A stretch of DNA of 27,807 nucleotides from DATKCA01 sp035544675 (GTDB lineage: Bacteria; Acidobacteriota; Thermoanaerobaculia; Gp7-AA8): positions 1 through 27,807 of the forward strand of contig DATKCA010000021.1 in assembly GCA_035544675.1 (NCBI GenBank), written 5' to 3'. The position numbers and the translations under genes are program-made. Positions 8,514 to 15,585 of this stretch are shown in pieces. Every line of letters starts with the position of its first letter. Position 1 is the stretch's first letter. Under the pieces are notes generated by a model that worked only from the letters and a program-made list of their open reading frames with translations, had not been told where the DNA came from and searched no databases.

Positions 8514-10622
8514 TCAGCGATGTGCGGAGATGAAGGCTTCAGGAGCCCGGAACGATGTCCGCGGCGCCATCGGTGGCCTGGGCACGCTGCGCAGCGGCCC
8601 CTCCCCGGGGGCGATCGTGTACAGAACGGCCGCTTCCCCCTGGTCTGCGATCCGTTGCTCGATGAGATCGATGAGGCGTTGGCGGCGCTCGAGGAGCGCA
8701 TCGACCTCTTTCACGCTCATGTAAGGAGCCAGCCGCTCGGCAACCGCCTTCGGATCCACCGCCTTCAGGCTTTCCCAGAGCTTCCGCTCGCAACGCTTGA
8801 TGCTGTCAGGCGCGATGAGATCCGTTTCGCGGCCGAAGCTGCGGCTGTGATCGATCCACCAGATCTTCCCGGTCTGGTCCACGAGCACATTCCCGTCGTG
8901 CCGGTCCACGTTGCCGATCAGGGCATCGAAGACTCGCATCTTGTCTTCCTCTCTCGCCCAGAGCTCGGGGTCGCTCGGCTGCACGGTCCCGGACGGATGC
9001 CAACCCGGACTGGCATTCTCGATCCACAGTTGCAACGACCCCTTCCGTCCTTTCAACTGCCAGGGAACTGCGGGCGGCACCGTATCGAGACCGAGCAGAC
9101 GTGTCAGCTCATACGCCGCGATCTCGGACAGGTACGTATCGCGCAGAAAGATCGTGAACTTCCCCGATTCCCAGTAGGAGTTCTCCTCCTCGCGGTGATA
9201 CGCGCGGAACACCGCGTGCGAGCGTACGGCGCCGTTCTGAACGAGGACCTTCTGCGGCCTGGTCACGCCGTACAGCTTCTTTCGATCGACCTTCAAGAGC
9301 TTCGCAGAGCGGAGGAACTCGGCGACCTCCTCGGATGTCTGGAAAGGGAGCGTCGTGCCATTCGGTCCACGCCAGACGACCGCGACTGCGCCGGAGGACT
9401 CCTGGTGGCGAAGCGAGGCCAGCACGAATCGGGAGGCATCGGCTGGCCGCTGGCGCCGGCTCGATTGCGGCGAGCTGGCGCTCAGGACGACCCGGCCGCT
9501 CTCGTAGATCGCCGCATAGGTATTGCCGGTGATCTCCAGCGCGGCCGGACGTCCATTCTTCGCGTAGTTGCGCAGCATGCCCGTGTCGATCAGAAAAACC
9601 CTGCCGCCGAACCTCGGGAGAATCCGGCTGGCATCGGCAGGAATGGTGTGGCCCACGACGAACCGGCGCGCGTCGAATCGTTCGAGGAGCTCGCCGAGGT
9701 ATTGCTCACCCTCCTCGTCGCTCCAGTCTCCGAAGCCCCGAAACCAGAGCGGTCCATCCGGGTCGTAGATCATCCAGTTCTGGACAGATCTGAAGGCGGC
9801 CAGAATACGCCCCATCTCGTCGGAAACACCCTCGGTTCGGAGGCTTTCGAGCTGCACGACATTCGAGATCTCGTTGAACGTGAAGAACGGAAGGATCAGC
9901 TTGTGGGCGATCAGATACTCGCGGATGCGATCGAAGGCTTCGATCTCGATGCGGGCCTGGTCGTTGATCGAGTCCAGAGTCGGCTGCGTCGCTTTCGGGC
10001 TGATGCCGCCGTGGACGAATACCGTGTCGTTGACTCTGGCAATCACCCGTTTGCTGCGAAGCCAGCGGCCGTACTTGCCGTTGCGACTGATGGCCTCCTG
10101 AAACTCGATGGATCCGGGAGGATGATCGTCCATCCAGGTGACCTCGCTGAGGAGGCGCCATGGCTCCCGGCCGTAACGATCGGAGAGCCGCCGATGCAGC
10201 TCGACGTACTCCCTGTACCCGGCCGTGCGTCGCCGCTCGGATCTACGATCGGCGAACGCAGCATACGCAGCGGGATTGACGTCTTGAAGATTCGCCGTGA
10301 GATTCATCAGCTCGTGGTTCCCCAGCAGGACGATCGCTTTCCCTCGTGCTCGTGCCGCTCGAGTCTCGAGCGACATCAGCAGGTCCATCACCTTCCGCAC
10401 ATCAGGACCGCGATCGAGATAGTCGCCGGTCTGCACGAGTGTCGTCCTTCGCCCTGACCATCGGAGCTTCTGGTCGATGACTCCGGCTTTCTGCAGGATC
10501 GATACGAATCCCTCGTACTCGCCATGGATGTCGCCCACTGCCACCACGCGCTCAGTGGCAGCCAGGAGAGGCGTCGCGAAAAAGAAGAGAGACAGGAGAA
10601 GCGGCCGAGCCCGCGAAGACAT
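8514..10622 (-). CDS. Exported Shewanella-like metallophosphatase fused to PI3/4-kinase/HipA-like kinase domain
   Basis: A 702-residue protein with opposing catalytic folds. Residues 1-21 form a signal peptide (Arg, long hydrophobic core, LLA-AT cleavage region). Residues 24-385 are a calcineurin-like phosphatase closest to the Shewanella-like group: GDIHGEY 30-36, GDYLDRGP 66-73, GNHEL 101-105, HGG 204-206, GHT 324-326, all metal or phosphate ligands present. Residues about 425-660 look like an atypical kinase. There is a beta-rich N-lobe with a possible ATP lysine near 458, a helix Glu at E500 in SEIAAYELTRLLGL, the catalytic-loop motif DRHDGN 573-578, and the metal-binding IDHSRSFG 590-597 in the DFG position. 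This pattern occurs in PI3/4-kinase-like, HipA and Fam20C-type kinases. ATG 10622 overlaps the preceding TGA by 1 nt (TGATG). Substrates are unknown. Confidence 0.85.
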   Translation of the reverse strand: MSSRARPLLLSLFFFATPLLAATERVVAVGDIHGEYEGFVSILQKAGVIDQKLRWSGRRTTLVQTGDYLDRGPDVRKVMDLLMSLETRAARARGKAIVLLGNHELMNLTANLQDVNPAAYAAFADRRSERRRTAGYREYVELHRRLSDRYGREPWRLLSEVTWMDDHPPGSIEFQEAISRNGKYGRWLRSKRVIARVNDTVFVHGGISPKATQPTLDSINDQARIEIEAFDRIREYLIAHKLILPFFTFNEISNVVQLESLRTEGVSDEMGRILAAFRSVQNWMIYDPDGPLWFRGFGDWSDEEGEQYLGELLERFDARRFVVGHTIPADASRILPRFGGRVFLIDTGMLRNYAKNGRPAALEITGNTYAAIYESGRVVLSASSPQSSRRQRPADASRFVLASLRHQESSGAVAVVWRGPNGTTLPFQTSEEVAEFLRSAKLLKVDRKKLYGVTRPQKVLVQNGAVRSHAVFRAYHREEENSYWESGKFTIFLRDTYLSEIAAYELTRLLGLDTVPPAVPWQLKGRKGSLQLWIENASPGWHPSGTVQPSDPELWAREEDKMRVFDALIGNVDRHDGNVLVDQTGKIWWIDHSRSFGRETDLIAPDSIKRCERKLWESLKAVDPKAVAERLAPYMSVKEVDALLERRQRLIDLIEQRIADQGEAAVLYTIAPGEGPLRSVPRPPMAPRTSFRAPEAFISAHR

Positions 10623-11050
10623 CAGAGATTCCTTTCCGAGTCCTGATCGATGCGGTGAATGAGATGCCGGAACAGCGACTTCACCAGCTCGATGTTGTTC
10701 GAGAGCAGATCGAAGAAGTCGTCGGCCTGGATCGCCAGAACCAGGGCCTGGGTGCGGGCGACGGCCGCCCCACCGTGCAACCGGCCGCTCAGGAGATCGA
10801 ACAATCCCGCCGTCTGCAGTGGTCCCGCCACCTCGACGCGGCCCTCGCGCGTGCGAACCTCGATCTCTCCCCGCACCACGCAGTAGAGGGTACCGGCCGG
10901 CTCGCGGTCCCGGTAGAGTTGTTCGCCCGGACCGACCGCCCGCTCGTGCGCGATCGAGGCGATCCGCAGCAGTTCCTCGGCAGTACAGGCGCTGAAGAAG
11001 TCGACACTCTGCAGAAAGACAACCGTTTCGATTCGCGCCAGCTCAGGCAT
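10622..11050 (-). CDS. Stand-alone cyclic-nucleotide-binding-fold protein, ligand residues altered
   Basis: A 142-residue cytoplasmic protein consisting of one cNMP-binding (CAP-ED) beta-roll, with no DNA-binding or enzyme domain. Fold markers are FLQSVDFFSACTAEEL (15-27), PGEQLYRDREPAGTLYCVVRGEIEV (41-65) and the closing helix from about 108. In the phosphate-binding cassette the usual G-E is Q79-T80. The Arg-Ser/Thr that binds the cyclic phosphate is replaced by Gly-Gly (93-94), so canonical cAMP binding is doubtful. It starts 15 nt after the transporter gene and ends in a 1-nt overlap with the phosphatase-kinase gene. In many Npt-like transporters a similar domain is fused behind the HEAT repeats, so it probably works with the protein encoded upstream. 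Confidence 0.82.
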   Translation of the reverse strand: MPELARIETVVFLQSVDFFSACTAEELLRIASIAHERAVGPGEQLYRDREPAGTLYCVVRGEIEVRTREGRVEVAGPLQTAGLFDLLSGRLHGGAAVARTQALVLAIQADDFFDLLSNNIELVKSLFRHLIHRIDQDSERNL

Positions 11051-11065
11051 GTCAGGTCTCAGTCC

Positions 11066-13948
11066 TCAGGTAACGACAACGATATCGATGCGCCGGGCAA
11101 TCCACTCGGCCGTCTCGCGTGAGAGGGGGTCGGCGCGGTCGCTGCTTCTGACCCGGTCCACCGCCGGGTAGAGCCGCGCCGCCCGGGAGGCGTAAACCTC
11201 GTACAGCGCTGCGGCGCCCCATCCGGATCCGTCGCCGTCCTGTGCGAACGACTCCTCCACGAGCTGGCCGAGGACCTCCAGACGAGACCCGACTTCGATG
11301 GAGAACAGCGCTCGCGCCGCCTGGAGCCGCTCATCGAGCGGGTGATCCTCGACGACCGGCAGAACGAACCGCTTGACCGCCGGCGCGAGGGTGTTGTCGA
11401 GGTATTCCACGGCGTTCCCGACGATGCCCGGCTGTCCACTGGTGATGCTGAGGTGGGCGTCGCGCACATGACGGCGGTCGCCGGCGAGCGCAAGGATCGC
11501 GAAGAGATTGTCGACGGTATCCGCCATACGCTCGCTCAGCAGGCGATCCAGCAGCGTCGGTGCGTATTCTTCCTGGTCCCACACCACGAGCGGCCCTGTC
11601 ATCCGAGCGTGAGCAATGGAGCCCAGGCCCGTCAGAGCTGCGAGCGCACGGAAATAGCTGGCACTCTCCGCGGCGATGGCGGCGGCAATCTCACGATCAT
11701 GCGGCTCGAGGGCGCTGGGCGTGGCGATTCCGAGTCCATCGATGAGCTTCCTGCGAAGAAACGGATCGGAGGCGGCGCGCAACGACCCGGCCAGCGCAGC
11801 CACCGCGGCCGGACCTCCAATCATCGCCATCGTTTTCGGAATTGCGCGGCGGACCCACATCCGCTCGTCGGGACTGTTCATGAAATGGAGGAGAGCCGGA
11901 ATGACGCGCTCCCCGAACGCGATGAGCGCCTGACGGGCGTCGTGCTTCAGGCGGCGGTCGTCGAGGAGCGAGATCAGCGAGGCCACGTACATCGGAGATG
12001 GTCCCTGCGCGAGGACACGCCGGCGCACGGCGCCGATGGCTGCCCGGACCACACCTGGATCACGATCAGCGAGCAGGAGCGTGAGCGCAGCTGTCTCTCC
12101 CGGCATGGTCGTCTGACCGAACGCTTTCGCCGCTTCGGCACGGGCGTTCGCGTCGTCATCGGCCAGGAGCTCCGCGAGCGCGCGGCCGGCGCGGCGTTTC
12201 ATGGCATCGTCGCCGTGGTTGTGGATTGCCACCACGGCCGCCGAAACGAGACTGGCCTCATTGGAGTCGAGATACGGCGCCATGAGCGAAGCGGCGTCCG
12301 TCTTCCGGAGAGCAGCGACGGCCGCAACCGCCTCCACGCGGACGCCGGCATCCGTGTCAGAAAGACAACGCTCCACGAGTGGAAGCGCATCGTGTCGCTC
12401 CGCGGCGGCGAGCATGCGTAGCGTGGCGCGCCTCACCGGTGCGCTGTCGTGGTAGAGCAGCAGAGGCGGAACGAGCTTGGCCCGATTGTTCTTCTGGAGG
12501 AGCCGCAGTGCATGGATGACATGGTGAGCATCCGTGCTTCCGAGGGACTGCACGACCAGCTCCAGAGCCGTGGCATCGTTCAGATCGACTGCACCGGCGA
12601 TCACGCCCTTCTGCTTCAGGCCGGCCCGGAACGACTCCACGTAATGCCGGCGCGTGACGACGGTCGTGGCCAGCCACACCCCGATGAGCGCCAGCGAGAG
12701 CCATCCGACCTGCGGCGGCGTGAGCAGCCCGAACGTCACTGGAAGCAACAGAAGGGCGGCCAGACCTTTGGCCCCCCGCTGCACGAAGACGTCGATGAAG
12801 GCCTTCGCCTTCACCCGCGCCCGTGAGGGAATCGGCAGGAAGAGCAGCTCGCGGGTGGCCTGATCCAGCGAGTAGCGGAGGCCGTTCTCTCCGCTCTTCA
12901 GTAGAAGCGCGGCGCCCAGGATCATCTCCGGCGCTCCCGCCGCCGCGCCGATGATGGCAATCGTGCCCACCGCCATGGATACCGGAAGCACACGCATCGC
13001 GAATCCCACTCCCAGGCTGCGATGGATGCGAGCGGTGAAGATCAGCTGGAAGGCGAATGCCACGACACCAATGACGCTGTAGAAGTTCCCGAAGAACGCC
13101 GTCCGCTGGTCGAGTGACGTCGTCGACAGTTGCACGGCCCAGTTGAACTGCAGATCGACGATCTGAGCGACGACCACCGTGAGCACCATGATTGCGGCGA
13201 TGCTCTTCAGGTGTCGCGACTGCCGCAGCAGTTGGAATCCACCGCGAGCTTCGTCCAGCGGCGCCAGTCCGGCTGCACCGGCCACTCGCCTGTCATCGAT
13301 CGCATGCATGCGGCGCGTGAGCCAGATCAGCGCCACCAGCGCGAAGAGGATCATTGCCGCGACCAGCAGCGCGTAACGCGTTCCCACCAGCTTCGTCGCG
13401 AACTTCGCGACCTGGCCTCCCATGACGCCGCCCAGAAGGCCGCCGGCGCCGATGAAGGCGAAAAGCCGGCGGGCCTGACGCGGATCGAAGACGTGGCTCG
13501 AGAACGACCAGAACTGACTGACCATCATCACGAAGGTGATCGAGATCCATACGTAGAACGCAAACGGGACCCATGGCCACGGGTACTCGAACAACCACCA
13601 GAACGCGATCATCGTCGTGCCCGTGAACGTGCAGGTGGCGATGATCAGCGCGTCGCGGCGCATCGAGTCGGCGAACCGGCTGTAGATGCGCAGAAACGGG
13701 TACGAGGCGAGCGCGACGAAGAGATAGACGTACGGGAGCCTCTCGGCGCCGAGGCTGTTGATGAACGTAGACTGCCGGACGCTTTTCGTCGTGTACTGGA
13801 ACGTGATGAGAAGGAAGAAGGTGAAGAAGAGGAGTATGGCCGGGCCGGCCTCCCCTCCGCGGAAATGCACGCCGAATCTGCTGAGTGCACGCCGCAGTAT
13901 CCCGCTGACGCCGTGGCCGGGCGGCTGGCTGGCCTCATCAGGTTCCAT
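11066..13948 (-). CDS. ATP/ADP translocase-like (Npt/NTT) transporter with HEAT-repeat domain
   Basis: A 960-residue inner-membrane protein. Residues about 30-435 hold twelve-helix nucleotide-transporter-like segments, with the family-like stretch GLRYSLDQATRELLF and later VKAKAFIDVFVQRGAKG (about 356-395), matching the conserved region of ATP/ADP translocases. Residues about 450-955 are a run of helical HEAT-like repeats, readable as alternating DAxxVRxxAxxAL-type helices, facing the cytoplasm. Known family members exchange ATP for ADP or carry NTPs in intracellular bacteria and plastids; in free-living bacteria the role is unsettled. The start ATG 13948 is taken because the first membrane helix follows soon after and TACAAT lies 12 nt upstream. 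The frame remains open to 14653 but that part is antisense to other genes. It heads the seven-gene run. Confidence 0.83.
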   Translation of the reverse strand: MEPDEASQPPGHGVSGILRRALSRFGVHFRGGEAGPAILLFFTFFLLITFQYTTKSVRQSTFINSLGAERLPYVYLFVALASYPFLRIYSRFADSMRRDALIIATCTFTGTTMIAFWWLFEYPWPWVPFAFYVWISITFVMMVSQFWSFSSHVFDPRQARRLFAFIGAGGLLGGVMGGQVAKFATKLVGTRYALLVAAMILFALVALIWLTRRMHAIDDRRVAGAAGLAPLDEARGGFQLLRQSRHLKSIAAIMVLTVVVAQIVDLQFNWAVQLSTTSLDQRTAFFGNFYSVIGVVAFAFQLIFTARIHRSLGVGFAMRVLPVSMAVGTIAIIGAAAGAPEMILGAALLLKSGENGLRYSLDQATRELLFLPIPSRARVKAKAFIDVFVQRGAKGLAALLLLPVTFGLLTPPQVGWLSLALIGVWLATTVVTRRHYVESFRAGLKQKGVIAGAVDLNDATALELVVQSLGSTDAHHVIHALRLLQKNNRAKLVPPLLLYHDSAPVRRATLRMLAAAERHDALPLVERCLSDTDAGVRVEAVAAVAALRKTDAASLMAPYLDSNEASLVSAAVVAIHNHGDDAMKRRAGRALAELLADDDANARAEAAKAFGQTTMPGETAALTLLLADRDPGVVRAAIGAVRRRVLAQGPSPMYVASLISLLDDRRLKHDARQALIAFGERVIPALLHFMNSPDERMWVRRAIPKTMAMIGGPAAVAALAGSLRAASDPFLRRKLIDGLGIATPSALEPHDREIAAAIAAESASYFRALAALTGLGSIAHARMTGPLVVWDQEEYAPTLLDRLLSERMADTVDNLFAILALAGDRRHVRDAHLSITSGQPGIVGNAVEYLDNTLAPAVKRFVLPVVEDHPLDERLQAARALFSIEVGSRLEVLGQLVEESFAQDGDGSGWGAAALYEVYASRAARLYPAVDRVRSSDRADPLSRETAEWIARRIDIVVVT

Positions 13949-13960
13949 GGAGAGGGGTGG

Positions 13961-13989
13961 ATTGTACCGCCGGAAGCCCTCGCCCGAAA
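13961..13989 (-). promoter_or_regulatory. Candidate promoter of the Npt-HEAT operon
   Basis: Read on the minus strand, TACAAT (13966-13961) is a five-of-six -10 match, with a weak -35 TTTCGG (13989-13984) 17 nt further upstream. The -10 ends 12 nt before ATG 13948, so the leader would be about 5 nt and lacks a Shine-Dalgarno site. It would drive the seven genes down to 5341. Confidence 0.45.
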
Positions 13990-14027
13990 GGGAACGGAGG
14001 GCGCAGAGCCAATATGCGCGACTCCCT

Positions 14028-14055
14028 TTGAATCGACCGGCCGGACGCGTAGGAT
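14028..14055 (+). promoter_or_regulatory. Candidate promoter of the small secreted protein gene
   Basis: A -35-like TTGAAT (14028-14033) and a -10-like TAGGAT (14050-14055) are separated by 16 nt. The predicted start lies near 14062, giving a leader of about 28 nt that contains the AAGGAG ribosome-binding site. It is back to back with the Npt operon promoter within 141 bp. Confidence 0.45.
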
Positions 14056-14089
14056 GTCGCCTCCCCCGCATCTGAAGAAGGAGAAGACC

Positions 14090-14425
14090 ATGAAGAGGGT
14101 GCTCACGGTTGCTCTTGCCCTGCTCCTGACGGCCCCGGTGTTCGCTGCCAAGCTGGAGAACGTGCCCCTGGTCGACAACCACTGCGGCCTCGGAATGAAA
14201 ACCGCTGAGGACGCCGACAAGCACGACAGAACGTGCCTGGTGAAGTGTGCGAAGAACGGCTACGCGGTGATGAAGGACGGCAAGCTGTGGAAGCTCGACG
14301 AAAAGGGCAACGAGCTCGCCATCGCGGCGCTCAAGAAGAGCGACAAGAAAGATCACGTCCGCGTCACGGTCGAGGGTGAAGTGAAGGGCGACACGCTCGC
14401 CGTCGAGTCGCTGACGATCGACTGA
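14090..14425 (+). CDS. Small secreted Cys/His protein of unknown function
   Basis: A 111-residue protein with a clear signal peptide (MKRVLTVALALLLTAPVFA, residues 1-19), so mature and periplasmic or secreted. The mature part carries H31-C32, then H45, C49 and C53 in the pattern HDRTCLVKC. A short lysine-rich beta region follows (KDGKLWKLDEKG, then VRVTVEGEVKGDTLAVESL). The Cys-x3-Cys pair with nearby His could bind a metal or form a disulfide. I recall similar small secreted proteins of unknown function but cannot name a family. AAGGAG (14078-14083) 6 nt before the ATG fixes the start; the frame is open upstream but lacks a signal. The stop lies 4 nt from the stop of the convergent hydrolase-LuxR gene. 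Confidence 0.8.
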   Translation: MKRVLTVALALLLTAPVFAAKLENVPLVDNHCGLGMKTAEDADKHDRTCLVKCAKNGYAVMKDGKLWKLDEKGNELAIAALKKSDKKDHVRVTVEGEVKGDTLAVESLTID

Positions 14426-14429
14426 GGAG

Positions 14430-15500
14430 CTATCCCCGGAAGCCGTGGTCGCGCGCAAACACGACGGCTTGCGCGCGGTTCCAGACACCGAGCTTGTCGT
14501 ACACGCTGGAGATGTGGTTGCGCACGGTCTTCTCGCTGATCGAGAGCCGTGCGCCGATCTCGGCGTTGGGAAGACCTTCGCTGAGCAGAGCCAGGATCTG
14601 GCGCTCGCGCGGCGAGAGCGCGGCGAACGCGGCGTCGTCCGCAGCGGGCGCATCGACGCCCGTGAACTCGAGCACCGCCTCCTGAAAGCGCGCCCACGCC
14701 GGCTCGTGCTCCAGCAGCACGTGGTTCTTCGATTCGAGCTCCACGAACTGCGCCCCGGGGATCGACGAAGCCAGAAGTCGTCCCTCTTCCAGCGGAACCA
14801 CGTTGTCTTCCCGCGCGTGAATCACCAGGGTCGGCACGCGAACCTGTCCGAGGAGGTCGACGATCTCGATGTCCCCTCGCAGCTGAAGGAGCTCTGCCGC
14901 CATCTCCGGGGCCACGGTCTTGCGGCATAGCTCATTGAACCAGGCCACCTGCTCGGCTGTGCCTTCCGGAATGAAGCGGGACGTGAAAATCTGCCGGAAC
15001 GTGGGATTCTCCTTCCCCCAGCCGATTCGGATGACCTCGAGAATCGCGCGATACTCGCGTTCGGCGTCAGGATTGCCGCGCCGGTTGAACCCGCGCGCAT
15101 AACCGCCGTACAGGACCATGCGCGAGACTCGCTCGGGATAGCGCACCGCGTAGCTGATGCAGGCCAGCCCGCCCTGCGAGATGCCGAGGAGCGAGAGCGG
15201 GCCTTGCGGTTGTGCGGCGTCGCAGACTTCCTCGAGATCGCCGGCCCAGCGCTCCATCGAGAGAGTCGGCGGGTTCCGGTCGCTCATCCCGCAGCCTCTC
15301 TCGTCGTAGCGCACGAAACGGAAGTGGCTGCTGAAGAACCGCATCCAGTGCCGCCACACCGGACTCTCCCACTCGAACTCGAGGTGGGTCATCCAGTTCG
15401 ACGCTTTGACGAGCAGCGGACCCTCCCCCGCCTCGGCCCAGGCGAGCTTCGCACCGTCGCTCGCTCTCAGAAATCGAATCCGCTGGCTCTTCTGGGACAT
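14430..15500 (-). CDS. Alpha/beta-hydrolase-LuxR fusion regulator
   Basis: A 356-residue two-domain protein. Residues 1-280 are an alpha/beta-hydrolase with nucleophile S108 in the elbow LGISQGG, acid D232 in HAREDNVVP, and base H260 in KNHVLLEHE, so the triad is complete. RYDERGCGMSD (64-74) is the usual oxyanion region. Residues 294-356 are a LuxR/GerE helix-turn-helix with LSPRERQILALLSEGLPNAEIG and SEKTVRNHISSVYDKLGV. Both parts appear intact, so the protein may sense and possibly hydrolyse a small ester or lactone-like signal while binding DNA. The start ATG 15500 has a short AGGA upstream. It faces an MddA-like gene across 85 bp; repeats there may be its operator. Such fusions are annotated in other bacteria, but the signal is unknown. 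Confidence 0.9.
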   Translation of the reverse strand: MSQKSQRIRFLRASDGAKLAWAEAGEGPLLVKASNWMTHLEFEWESPVWRHWMRFFSSHFRFVRYDERGCGMSDRNPPTLSMERWAGDLEEVCDAAQPQGPLSLLGISQGGLACISYAVRYPERVSRMVLYGGYARGFNRRGNPDAEREYRAILEVIRIGWGKENPTFRQIFTSRFIPEGTAEQVAWFNELCRKTVAPEMAAELLQLRGDIEIVDLLGQVRVPTLVIHAREDNVVPLEEGRLLASSIPGAQFVELESKNHVLLEHEPAWARFQEAVLEFTGVDAPAADDAAFAALSPRERQILALLSEGLPNAEIGARLSISEKTVRNHISSVYDKLGVWNRAQAVVFARDHGFRG

Positions 15501-15543
15501 CTGTCCTGCCCGTTTCCCGCGATTCTATCGGTTCCGGGACATC
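15494..15543. promoter_or_regulatory. Candidate autoregulatory region: two GGGACATC repeats around a -10 site
   Basis: GGGACATC occurs at 15494-15501, over the hydrolase-LuxR start codon, and at 15536-15543, which is 42 bp away or about four helical turns. Between them TAGAAT on the minus strand (15527-15522) is a five-of-six -10 match, placing the second repeat in the -35/-10 spacer. The first repeat is also half of the inverted repeat GGACA-TC-TGTCC (15495-15506). This is consistent with a repressor or activator site for the LuxR-type protein, but it is unproven. Confidence 0.35.
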
Positions 15544-15585
15544 GGACCCATAGACGCCCGGCCGCCCTCAGCCGATCTTCGTCCC

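Noticed and set aside
8406..10457. Plus-strand 683-codon frame
   Set aside because: Antisense to the phosphatase-kinase gene, whose motifs are unmistakable; no domain in the shadow product.
13949..14653. Upstream extension of the Npt-HEAT reading frame to 14653
   Set aside because: The extra 235 residues are antisense to the small secreted protein and the end of the hydrolase-LuxR gene. They are Arg/Ser-rich and lack any transporter feature. ATG 13948 gives the normal start.
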